Of a DNA stretch of 28,527 bases, positions 17,427 to 24,329 are shown one piece after another. Every line of letters starts with the position of its first letter. The first letter of the stretch is position 1. Both the position numbers and the translations under genes were made by a program. Location: positions 1 through 28,527 of the forward strand of contig JAQBGG010000140.1 in assembly GCA_032122625.1 (NCBI GenBank). Direction: 5' to 3'. This DNA comes from CAXMST01 sp032122625. GTDB taxonomy: Bacteria; Actinomycetota; Thermoleophilia; Solirubrobacterales; 70-9. The notes under the pieces were generated by a model. The model saw only the letters and a program-made list of their open reading frames with translations. It was not told the origin of the DNA and made no database searches.

Positions 17427-18758
17427 TTGCCGACGTATTGGTGTGATTACGCATGGCTCGGGGGCGAGGCGGTGGACGTCGGCGTCGCGATCGAGGTCAG
17501 CGGCGAATCGATCGCCGCGGTGACTTCGACCCCGACCCCACCGCCGGATGCGATCCGGCTCAGAGGGTTGACGCTGCCCGGCTTCGCCAACGCCCACTCG
17601 CACGCCTTCCAGCGCATTCTCCGCGCCCGCACCCAGACCGAGCGGGGGTCATTCTGGAGTTGGCGGGAGGCGATGTACGCCGTCGCGAGGAGCCTCGATC
17701 CCGACTCCTACCTCGATCTGGCCCGCGCCACATTCGCCGAGATGGCGCTCGCCGGGATCACGACCGTCGGCGAGTTCCACTACCTCCATCATCGTCCCGA
17801 CGGCGGCAGCTACGAGGATCCGAATGCTCTCGGGCTGACCGTGATCGAGGCGGCCCGGCAAGCGGGGATCCGGATCACCCTGATCGACGCCTGCTACCTG
17901 CACGGTGGCTTCGACACCGAACCGGCGCCCGCCCAGCGCCGCTTCTGTGATCAGAGCGCGGAGCACTGGGTCGAGCGCACCTCGCTGCTCGGGGAGGGGC
18001 CGGGAAACCGGATCGGCGCTGCGATCCACAGCCTCCGAGCGGTCGACCCGGAGGCCGCGGCGCTGATCGCGGCAACGACCAACGGCGCCGGCCGGCCGCT
18101 CCACGCTCACGTCTCTGAGCAGCCTGCCGAGAACGAGGCCTGCCTCGCCGCCCACGGGTGCTCCCCGACCCAGCTCCTCGCCGAGGCCGGCGCCCTGTCG
18201 GAGCGGTTCACCGCCGTCCATGCCACCCACCTCACACGGCAAGACACCCAGCTGCTCGGCGGGGCCGGCGCCTGCTGCTGTATGTGCCCGACCACCGAGC
18301 GGGATCTGGCCGACGGGATCGGCCGCCCCAGCCGGCTGGTCGATGCGGGGAGCTACCTCGCGCTCGGCAGCGACTCGAACGCGGTGATCGACCCCTTCGA
18401 GGAAGCCCGCGCCTGCGAGCTCGACGAGCGGCTCGCCAGCGGAGAGCGCGTGCACCACTCCCCGGCCGAGCTGATCGGTGCGGCCACCGAGGGCGGTCAG
18501 CTCAGTCTCGGCTGGCCCGAGGGTGGCAGAATCGCCCCCGCTCGGATGGCCGATCTGATCACGATAGACCTGGAAACCCCACGGCTGGCCGGAGCCGGCG
18601 CCGAGCATCTGCTCGCCGCGACCGCCTACGCGGCGAGTCCGGCAGACGTTCACCACGTGCTCGTCGGAGGCCGGCCGATCGTCGTCGATGGTGCCCACGT
18701 CGACCTCGACGTCCCCCGGGAACTGGAACGCTCGATCGAGGCCTTCGAGCCGCGATGA
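17427..18758 (+). CDS. hutF: Formimidoylglutamate deiminase
   Basis: A 443-aa amidohydrolase-superfamily enzyme that deiminates N-formimino-L-glutamate to N-formyl-L-glutamate and ammonia. The first metal motif lies in FANAHSHAFQRIL (His57, His59), followed by the HutF-typical GSFWSWREAMY; further ligand candidates are His226/His228 in LHAHVSEQP, His268 in HATHLT and Asp316 in LGSDSNA. AIHSLRAV (His201) is also a HutF marker. The start is a TTG at 17427, 2 bp after the def stop; the stop overlaps the hutI start as ATGA. A cysteine cluster GACCCMCPTTE at 281-291 replaces the more usual hydrophobic residues and single Cys. Presence of HutF predicts the five-step route through N-formylglutamate. 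Confidence 0.93.
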   Translation: MPTYWCDYAWLGGEAVDVGVAIEVSGESIAAVTSTPTPPPDAIRLRGLTLPGFANAHSHAFQRILRARTQTERGSFWSWREAMYAVARSLDPDSYLDLARATFAEMALAGITTVGEFHYLHHRPDGGSYEDPNALGLTVIEAARQAGIRITLIDACYLHGGFDTEPAPAQRRFCDQSAEHWVERTSLLGEGPGNRIGAAIHSLRAVDPEAAALIAATTNGAGRPLHAHVSEQPAENEACLAAHGCSPTQLLAEAGALSERFTAVHATHLTRQDTQLLGGAGACCCMCPTTERDLADGIGRPSRLVDAGSYLALGSDSNAVIDPFEEARACELDERLASGERVHHSPAELIGAATEGGQLSLGWPEGGRIAPARMADLITIDLETPRLAGAGAEHLLAATAYAASPADVHHVLVGGRPIVVDGAHVDLDVPRELERSIEAFEPR

Positions 18759-19927
18759 AGTCCCTCTTGATCGACAACATCGGATACCTCACCACCAACG
18801 ATCCAACGATCGGGGAAGGGGCCCTGGGAGTGCTCCGGGATGCCTCGCTGGTGATCGAGGGTGGCCGGGTGGCCGAGGTCGGCGGCTCGGGCGGGGACGC
18901 CGATCACCGCATCGACGCCGCCGGTCGCTGCGTGATTCCCGGTTTCGTCGACAGCCACACCCACCTGGTGTTCGCCGGGAACCGAGCCGAGGAGTTTGCC
19001 GCGCGCATGGCAGGCCGCCCCTACGAGGCGGGCGGCATCCGGGTCACCACCGAGGCGACCCGTGCAGCCTCCGATCAGCTACTGCGGGAGCTGACAGCGG
19101 CTCGGCGTGAGGAAGCGATGCGCGCCGGGATCACCCATCTGGAGATCAAGTCCGGATATGGCCTCGACACCGTCACCGAGCGCCGCTGCTGCGAGATCGC
19201 GACTCAGTTCACCGATGACACGACCTTTCTCGGCGCCCACGTCGTGCCCGAGGAGTATCTCGACCGGGTCGACGCCTATGTGTCGTTGGTCTGCGGGGAG
19301 ATGCTCGAGGCCTGTGCCCCACTATGCCGATGGATCGATGTCTTCTGCGAGCGCGGGGCCTTCGACGCCGAGCAGTCCCGGGCGATCCTGGAGGCCGGTC
19401 GGGCCGCCGGACTCGGACTGCGGGTCCACGGAAATCAGCTCGGCCCGGGTCCAGGCGTGCAGCTCGCCGTCGAGGTCGGAGCCGCATCCGTCGACCACTG
19501 CACCTATCTCGACGACGATGACATCGCCGCGCTCGCAGGAAGCAGCACGGTTGCGACGTTCCTGCCGGCCACCGACTTCTCCACCCGGCAGCCCTATCCG
19601 GACGCGCGCCGGGCGATCGACGCCGGAGTCGCGCCCGCGATCGCCACCAACTGCAACCCGGGTTCGAGCAACACCACATCGATGTCCTTCTGCATCGCCC
19701 TCGCCGTGCGCGACCTGGGGATGACGATCGAGGAGGCGGTGCTCGCTGCAACACGGGGCGGCGCCCGAGCTCTGCGGCGAGACGACGTCGGCCATCTGGC
19801 CCCGGGGGCCCGGGGCGACGCGCTTCTGCTCGACGCGAAGACACCGGCGGACCTCGTCTACCGGCCGGGCGTTCCGCTGATCGCCGAGACGATCGTCGGC
19901 GGGCGCGTCTATACCGGGCCCGGCTGA
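18755..19927 (+). CDS. hutI: Imidazolonepropionase
   Basis: A 390-aa amidohydrolase that opens the ring of imidazolone propionate to give N-formimino-L-glutamate, the substrate of HutF. Evidence: VDSHTHLVFAGNRAEEF with His68 and His70, AGGIRVTTEATRAAS, IKSGYGLDTVTE, His225 in VHGNQLGPG, His248 in VDHCTYL, and NPGSSNTTSM. The block that usually reads ATDxNPGS, with the metal-binding and catalytic Asp, reads ATNCNPGSS here, so Asn299 stands in place of Asp (codon AAC at 19649-19651). Everything else looks like a functional enzyme of normal length. ATG at 18755 overlaps the hutF stop. It is the last hut gene; a structured terminator follows. Confidence 0.94.
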   Translation: MKSLLIDNIGYLTTNDPTIGEGALGVLRDASLVIEGGRVAEVGGSGGDADHRIDAAGRCVIPGFVDSHTHLVFAGNRAEEFAARMAGRPYEAGGIRVTTEATRAASDQLLRELTAARREEAMRAGITHLEIKSGYGLDTVTERRCCEIATQFTDDTTFLGAHVVPEEYLDRVDAYVSLVCGEMLEACAPLCRWIDVFCERGAFDAEQSRAILEAGRAAGLGLRVHGNQLGPGPGVQLAVEVGAASVDHCTYLDDDDIAALAGSSTVATFLPATDFSTRQPYPDARRAIDAGVAPAIATNCNPGSSNTTSMSFCIALAVRDLGMTIEEAVLAATRGGARALRRDDVGHLAPGARGDALLLDAKTPADLVYRPGVPLIAETIVGGRVYTGPG

Positions 19928-19948
19928 GCGCCGGGGCCCAGACAGCGC

Positions 19949-19994
19949 GGGCGAACCCTCCGGGGACCTTTCGGTCAACCCAGAGCGTTCGCCC
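19949..19994. terminator. Bidirectional terminator between hutI and the 42-aa gene
   Basis: GGGCGAAC (19949-19956) and GTTCGCCC (19987-19994) form a perfect 8-bp outer stem; the 30-nt interior contains a small hairpin GACC-TTTC-GGTC. It lies between the 3' ends of two convergent genes, where a shared terminator is expected. No T-run is present. Confidence 0.45.
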
Positions 19995-20014
19995 ATCGGC
20001 GGTCGTCTTCCCTG

Positions 20015-20143
20015 CTACTTGGCCTCGGGGCGATCGGCTACGCGGAGCCGGCGCGATGCCTTACGGGCGACGAGGTTCTCGTGGCGGCGCTGCTGCTGTG
20101 CACGCGTCGCGTCGACGAATAGGGCGCTCATCATGGCGTTCAT
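20015..20143 (-). CDS. Small basic protein, 42 aa, unknown function
   Basis: A 42-codon reading frame begins MNAMMSALFVDATRAQQQRR and ends VADRPEAK, stop TAG. It is too short for most gene finders but has an almost ideal ribosome binding site, AAAGGAGG, five bases before the ATG, and this is one of the strongest in the window. The protein has a short hydrophobic start (MMSALFVDA) and an Arg-rich second half (eight Arg in the last 24 residues), predicted mostly helical and positively charged. No family is recognised. It is divergent from the ABATE/CGNR regulator gene across a region with repeated TGGTTA motifs, so the regulator may control it. Nucleic-acid or membrane contact is possible; function is unknown. 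Confidence 0.65.
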   Translation of the reverse strand: MNAMMSALFVDATRAQQQRRHENLVARKASRRLRVADRPEAK

Positions 20144-20163
20144 CACTGCCTCCTTTCGTTGTG

Positions 20164-20230
20164 TAACCAATCAATAGGATTTACTGGTTAGCCAGCATAG
20201 CATAACCGGCGTGGGTACACTTACTGGTTA
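20164..20230. promoter_or_regulatory. Phased TGGTTA/TAACC half-site array
   Basis: Four copies of one 6-mer in alternating orientation: TAACCA at 20164-20169, TGGTTA at 20185-20190, TAACCG at 20203-20208 and TGGTTA at 20225-20230. Centres are 21, 18 and 22 bp apart, near two helical turns. The 10-mer TTACTGGTTA occurs twice exactly 40 bp apart (20181 and 20221). It fills the gap between two divergent genes and reaches the first base of the regulator's ATG. A binding site for the CGNR regulator or another protein is inferred. Confidence 0.5.
20216..20221 (+). promoter_or_regulatory. Candidate -10 of the CGNR gene (leaderless)
   Basis: TACACT lies 8 bp before the ATG at 20230, which puts the transcription start at or next to the start codon. 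No Shine-Dalgarno precedes this ATG, consistent with a leaderless mRNA. A clear -35 is not seen, which would suit an activated promoter. Confidence 0.35.
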
Positions 20231-20796
20231 TGCGCACGAGCCAAAGCGCCCCCGGCCGCCTCGAAGTGGTCCGGGAGTTCGTCAACACGCGTGACATCGA
20301 GGAAGACACCGATGAGCTCGCCAATGTCGCGGGCGCCACGGCCTGGCTGCGCTCGAGCGAGGTTGCCGGCAAGGGGAAGCTCGAGGTAACCGATGCCGGC
20401 CGACGGCGACTGATCTCTTTCCGCGAAGCGCTCCGGGAACTGCTGCTGGCCGGCAATCGCGGCGAGCCGCTGCCCGAGGAGGCGCTGGCGGAGTTGAATC
20501 AGCGATCGGCCGGCGTCGAACTTGGGCTGCGCTTCGACACCGAGGGGGCGAAGCTCTACAGCGCCTGTGAGGGGACCGACGGTGCCGTCGCCGAGCTACT
20601 GACGATCGTCGCCGCAGCGATGCGAGACGGCAACTGGCAGCGGCTCAAGGCGTGCCCGGCCGAGGACTGCCAGTGGGCCTTCTACGACCGTTCCCGCAAC
20701 CGCTCCGCCACCTGGTGTCAGATGGGCGAGTGCGGCAACCGCTCCAAGGCCCGCGCCTTCCGCGCCCGCCGCCGCAGACTCAGCGGCGGCGACTAA
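20230..20796 (+). CDS. ABATE-domain / CGNR zinc-finger protein, putative regulator
   Basis: A 188-aa protein with the two-part layout of CGNR proteins. The N-terminal ABATE domain carries VREFVNTRD near residues 14-22 and a long helical region; the C-terminal zinc finger reads ACPAEDCQWAFYDRSRNRSATWCQMGECGNR, with Cys142, Cys147, Cys163 and Cys168 as zinc ligands, followed by a basic tail. CGNR proteins are common in actinobacteria and are thought to bind DNA as stress regulators, but few have been tested. The ATG overlaps a TTACTGGTTA repeat, suggesting autoregulation. The gene converges on the cupredoxin gene with only 4 bp between stops. Confidence 0.92.
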   Translation: MRTSQSAPGRLEVVREFVNTRDIEEDTDELANVAGATAWLRSSEVAGKGKLEVTDAGRRRLISFREALRELLLAGNRGEPLPEEALAELNQRSAGVELGLRFDTEGAKLYSACEGTDGAVAELLTIVAAAMRDGNWQRLKACPAEDCQWAFYDRSRNRSATWCQMGECGNRSKARAFRARRRRLSGGD

Positions 20797-20800
20797 GGCG

Positions 20801-22570
20801 TCAGCCGGGCAGCGCCCCGGAGGGGGCGAGCGCCCCGGACGAGGCTGCGCGGGAGCGCTTGATGCCGCTCTTGCCCTTGACCCGGATCGAGCCCCGCATG
20901 AACGGATGGATGCGGCAGAAGTAGTTGTAGGTATGGCCCGGCTTGGTCAATTTCGGGGTCGTATAGACGTTCGAGCCGGTCGTCACCTCGGTGCTCGTGC
21001 CGGTGCCGAAGCCGAGCTGGCCGGAGTCGAACTTGATCGGGCCCGAGGCGAGCGGGTAGCCGATCCCCGAGCCCTTGTTGCAGGGCGCCTTACAGGATGT
21101 GATGCTGTGCCAGGCCTGCTCGTTCTGCGGATCCGGTAGCAGGGCGTCCAGGTTCGTGAACGTCACCGTGCCGCCGGGGTTGATCACCGGCGGGCGCATC
21201 AGCCGCTTCGGGAAGCCGCGCGTCGCCGAGTAGCCGCCCTTGGAGTAGAGGAAGCTGCTGATCTTGATTCCCCGCTTGGGAACCTTCTTGCCCTTGCTCT
21301 TCAGCCTCTTCGGATTCGGCAGCCCGAGATTCTTGTTCGCCTTGTAGTCGATGTTCTCGGGCAGGCGTCCGTGCGAGAGGATGCCACCCGCGTCGTACAT
21401 CGCCTTGACGGCCGCTTGATCGTCGAAGGGATCCTTGGCCGCGGGATCGTTCTTCTTGGTCCAGGCAAGGGGCAGGATGCCCATCGACTCGTACCAGGAC
21501 GCCTTGCGGACATCGTAGGTGACGTTGATCGAGACCCGATCACCGGCCTTCAGCCTGATCCGCCAGTCGGGCCGCGTGACCTTCATCGAGACATCCCAGC
21601 TGACCGCACCCGCCGGCTCGTAGTACTTGGCTCTGGAGCGGAACAGCTGCCGGACCTCCGACGGATCGTCGCCGGCGACCGTGCCGGCGTCGGGCCCATC
21701 CCGGGCGACCTTGAGATCGACATTCAGTCCGCCCGGGTGCAGGTGTCCGGAGCCGAAGACGAGCGTTGCCCCGCCGGGTCCCACGGTCCACTGGCGCGCG
21801 TTGCTGATGTTCTCGCGCTCCTCGTAGCCACGCGCCGCCGGATCGGTCGGGACCTCGTCGGGGAAGACGTATTTGCCGTCGCCGTTGGTGTCGAAGCCGC
21901 GCTCGGCGTCAAACACGGGATAGATATGCGGGGCGCCGGCGACATCGAGCCACCTGATCTTTATCGGCTCGATGTCGGTGCGGGCCGGCGTCTTCTCCGG
22001 GACCCAGTCAATCTCCCAGGTCATGTAAACCTGTCGGTTGTCCGACGCGGTCAGGTTGTGGATCATCTGGTTGATGCCCCAGTTGGCGCCTCCGGCGACC
22101 TTGAAGCCGTAGCCCTGCGGCATCTTCGGGATCGTCTTCTCCTCGCCTGAGGCAAAGGTCGGGCCACCGTTTGGCGCGAGCCAAACGACGTGGTGCAGGT
22201 GCAGGTCCCAGACGCTCGGGGTGACGAGCTTGCCGCTGGGCTTGATCTCAACCATGCTCGGCTTGAAGCGGGTGACGTAGCCTTCAACCTTCGAGCCCGC
22301 GGTGAAGTCAGCGACGCTCCCCGGGCCGCTCAGCTTCTCGGCATTGGGGCAGGTCTGGGTGATGTCGAAATCGTTCAGATTCTGCCCGGGGTAGATCGGA
22401 ATCGCATTGGTCCGGCACGAGAACGTGCTCATGTCCGGATAGGTCGCGCGGGTGAGGATCTTGCCCGCGCTCGCGGGGGCAGCCAGCACGAGCAGGCTGC
22501 CCACGACAAGCAGCATCGCGGTAACGATCCGGCTTCCGACTCTGAGCCCCGACACCTGGCCTTCAGGCAC
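20801..22570 (-). CDS. Secreted copper protein: PHM-like domain plus C-terminal cupredoxin
   Basis: A 589-aa exported protein. The GTG at 22570 has GAGGGAG upstream; a signal peptide (VTAMLLVVGSLLVLAAPASA) follows. The large middle part resembles the stress-up-regulated Nod19 group and shows a His pattern like peptidylglycine monooxygenase: HLHH (His126, His127), His171 in MIHNL, and GHLHPGG (His276, His278), with Met329 or Met363 as a possible last ligand. An EF-hand-like loop DTNGDGKYVFPD spans 227-238. The C-terminal domain (about 455-565) is a cupredoxin with type-1 copper ligands His488 (AWHSI), Cys552, His555 and Met558 (YFCRIHPFM). I infer an extracellular copper redox enzyme; the monooxygenase activity is unproven. 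The tail ends in a repetitive SGALAPSGALPG. Confidence 0.8.
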   Translation of the reverse strand: MPEGQVSGLRVGSRIVTAMLLVVGSLLVLAAPASAGKILTRATYPDMSTFSCRTNAIPIYPGQNLNDFDITQTCPNAEKLSGPGSVADFTAGSKVEGYVTRFKPSMVEIKPSGKLVTPSVWDLHLHHVVWLAPNGGPTFASGEEKTIPKMPQGYGFKVAGGANWGINQMIHNLTASDNRQVYMTWEIDWVPEKTPARTDIEPIKIRWLDVAGAPHIYPVFDAERGFDTNGDGKYVFPDEVPTDPAARGYEERENISNARQWTVGPGGATLVFGSGHLHPGGLNVDLKVARDGPDAGTVAGDDPSEVRQLFRSRAKYYEPAGAVSWDVSMKVTRPDWRIRLKAGDRVSINVTYDVRKASWYESMGILPLAWTKKNDPAAKDPFDDQAAVKAMYDAGGILSHGRLPENIDYKANKNLGLPNPKRLKSKGKKVPKRGIKISSFLYSKGGYSATRGFPKRLMRPPVINPGGTVTFTNLDALLPDPQNEQAWHSITSCKAPCNKGSGIGYPLASGPIKFDSGQLGFGTGTSTEVTTGSNVYTTPKLTKPGHTYNYFCRIHPFMRGSIRVKGKSGIKRSRAASSGALAPSGALPG

Positions 22571-22586
22571 TGCGATCTCCCTCAAC

Positions 22587-22614
22587 TCCGTTTGCCCCCG
22601 TCCGTTTGCCCCCG
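22587..22614. repeat. Perfect 14-bp tandem duplication in the cupredoxin leader
   Basis: TCCGTTTGCCCCCG occurs twice head to tail, 17 bp before the GTG start of the copper protein and overlapping no other gene. On the transcript strand each unit reads CGGGGGCAAACGGA. The unit is not a multiple of three, so it is not a coding repeat. It could be a paired regulator site. Confidence 0.6.
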
Positions 22615-22648
22615 CGCAAAGACTAGCGACCCCCGCCACGGACACAGC

Positions 22649-24226
22649 CTAGCCGCTTCGCTCGGCTTCCCGCAATTCGATCCGGCGGATCTTCCCGGTC
22701 AGTGTCTTTGGCAGTTCCTCGACGAACTCGATCCGCCGAGGGTAGGCATAGGCGGAGAGGTGGCCGCGGACGAAACCTTTGATCTCCTCCGCCAACTGAT
22801 CGGATGGCTCGGAGCCTTCGGCGAGGACGACGAAAGCCTTGACCACGTTGCCGCGCTTCTCATCGGGAGAGGCAACCGCTGCCGCTTCCCTCACCGCCGG
22901 GTGTTCGATGCAGGCCGACTCGACCTCGAAGGGCCCGATCCGGTAGCCGGCCGAAATGATCACGTCGTCGGCGCGGCCCGCGTACCAGTAGTAGCCGTCC
23001 TGATCGCGCTCGGCCGCGTCCTTGCTGTGGAACCACTCGCCGCCGAAGGTCTCCTCGGCCGCCTCGGGGTTGTTCCAATAGCCGAGCGGGTAGTGCGGGT
23101 TGGAGCGGGCCCGGAGACAGATCTCACCGCGCTCGCCGACGCCGACGGGGTTCTCGTCCTGGTCGAGAATCTGGACGTCCCAGCCCGGCGACGGCTTTCC
23201 CATCGAGCCCTCCCGGACCTCCATGAACGGGTAGTTCCCGCAGAGCGGATAGGACTCGGTCAGCCCGTAGTAGTCGAGGACCGTGACGCCGTACTGCTGC
23301 CGGAACCAACGGATCGCCTCTGGGTTGAGTGGCTCGCCGGCCGAACAGACGACGCGGAACTTCTGCGGGTATCGCTCGCCGGCGTCGGTCACGGCCATCA
23401 TCGCCCGCATCGCCGTCGGGGTCGTAAAGACATTCGTGACGCCGTGCCGAGAGAGCACCTCGAGCTGGGTGTGGGCGTCGAATCCCGCCTGCCGCTGATA
23501 GACGAATTGGGTGGCGCCATATCGCCAGGGGCCGAGCAGCGGAGCGATCCCCGCGGCCCAGGCCCACTCCCCCATTCCGTGAAACAGCTCGCCCTCGCGG
23601 ACGTCATGGCAGTAGAAAAACTCCTCGTGGCCGAGGATGTAGCGGTGGGCGTGAAGGATTCCCTTCGCCAGCCCTGTCGTGCCGGAGGTGTAGTAGAGCT
23701 GGGCGGGGTCGTCGCATGAGGTATCGACGGTCTCGAACTCCTCACTGTGGGCGGCGAGCAGCTCAGGGTCGAGGACGATCACCTCTCCGACCAACTCCGA
23801 TGGCATCCTCTCGGCGTTGTCGGCGTCGGTGATCAGCACCTTGGGCTCGGAGTCCTTGATCCGGTGATGGATGCCCTCGTCGCCGTACAGCACCGACAGC
23901 GAGAGCAGGATCGCCCCAAGCTTCCAGGTCCCGAGGAACATCGCCGCCGTCTCCGGCGAGGCCGGCGCGCAGACGGCGACGCGGTCACCGCGGCCGACGC
24001 CGCGCGCCGCCAGCATGTTCGCCGCCTGATTGGCGAGCGCCCGCTGCTCCCCCCAGCTCACCTGCCGCTGCCTGCCGCGGAAGTCCTCGAAGATCATCGC
24101 CGGCTTCTCGGCGGGGTGTTTGTCGCAGACGTCGGCAGCGATGTTGTAGCGCTCAGGGACGCGCCACCGGTGCTCCTCGCGTGCCTGTTCGTAGCTCTCG
24201 ATCATCCCGCGGCTAGCCGCGGGCAT
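22649..24226 (-). CDS. AMP-forming acyl-CoA synthetase
   Basis: A 525-aa (or 518-aa) ligase of the ANL superfamily that activates a carboxylic acid to its acyl-CoA through an acyl-adenylate. Core motifs in order: YYTSGTTGLAKGILHAHR phosphate loop, TTPTAMRA, YYGLTESYP, GEICLRA, GRADDVIISAGYRIGPFEVE hinge and LPKTLTGKIRR with the catalytic Lys. The opening SYEQAREEHRWRVPERYNIAADVCDKH is shared by acetyl-/medium-chain acyl-CoA synthetase-like proteins. I list the longer ATG at 24226; homologues suggest MIESYEQ at 24205 is a good alternative, but a 7-bp-stem hairpin abuts that codon and no ribosome site is seen. Substrate chain length is not resolved. It lies between the CocE and copper-protein genes in the same direction. 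Confidence 0.9.
   Translation of the reverse strand: MPAASRGMIESYEQAREEHRWRVPERYNIAADVCDKHPAEKPAMIFEDFRGRQRQVSWGEQRALANQAANMLAARGVGRGDRVAVCAPASPETAAMFLGTWKLGAILLSLSVLYGDEGIHHRIKDSEPKVLITDADNAERMPSELVGEVIVLDPELLAAHSEEFETVDTSCDDPAQLYYTSGTTGLAKGILHAHRYILGHEEFFYCHDVREGELFHGMGEWAWAAGIAPLLGPWRYGATQFVYQRQAGFDAHTQLEVLSRHGVTNVFTTPTAMRAMMAVTDAGERYPQKFRVVCSAGEPLNPEAIRWFRQQYGVTVLDYYGLTESYPLCGNYPFMEVREGSMGKPSPGWDVQILDQDENPVGVGERGEICLRARSNPHYPLGYWNNPEAAEETFGGEWFHSKDAAERDQDGYYWYAGRADDVIISAGYRIGPFEVESACIEHPAVREAAAVASPDEKRGNVVKAFVVLAEGSEPSDQLAEEIKGFVRGHLSAYAYPRRIEFVEELPKTLTGKIRRIELREAERSG
24206..24223. repeat. 18-bp perfect palindrome at the synthetase start
   Basis: CCCGCGGCTAGCCGCGGG is fully palindromic. 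In RNA it would fold as a 7-bp stem with a CUAG loop directly against the ATG at 24205, and it contains the TAG stop of the small upstream frame. It could hinder or couple translation, or be a protein site. Confidence 0.5.
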
Positions 24227-24329
24227 TGACGAGCAGGCCCGCCTTCTCCGCTGCTGCAGGGAGCAGCAGCGCGACTGTGACGAGCGCGACGGCGACCAGC
24301 GGGAGCCGGATGCCGGGCGCGGACCTCAT
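24213..24329 (-). CDS. Possible 38-aa single-helix membrane peptide
   Basis: The frame starts at an ATG that overlaps the CocE stop as ATGA and reads MRSAPGIRLPLVAVALVTVA, continues LLLPAAAEKAGLLVNARG and stops at TAG. It would be one transmembrane helix with an Arg at the cytoplasmic side. Support is the ATGA coupling, the same style as real junctions elsewhere in this window, and the plausible helix. Against it: GC-rich DNA easily produces Ala/Val/Leu-rich frames, and no family is known to me. It fills the 97-bp gap between CocE and the synthetase gene. Confidence 0.4.
   Translation of the reverse strand: MRSAPGIRLPLVAVALVTVALLLPAAAEKAGLLVNARG

Noticed and set aside
20801..20860. Repeated GCGCCCCGGA units at the end of the copper protein
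   Set aside because: They encode the low-complexity SGALAPSGALPG tail, so they are best seen as a coding repeat and not as a terminator or regulatory repeat.
22190..23719. A 509-codon plus-strand open frame opposite the copper protein and the synthetase
   Set aside because: It is antisense to two well-supported genes and its translation has no recognisable motif; long antisense frames are common at this GC content. The same holds for 15-1070, 1033-2376, 6907-8241, 8764-9819 and 26783-28072.
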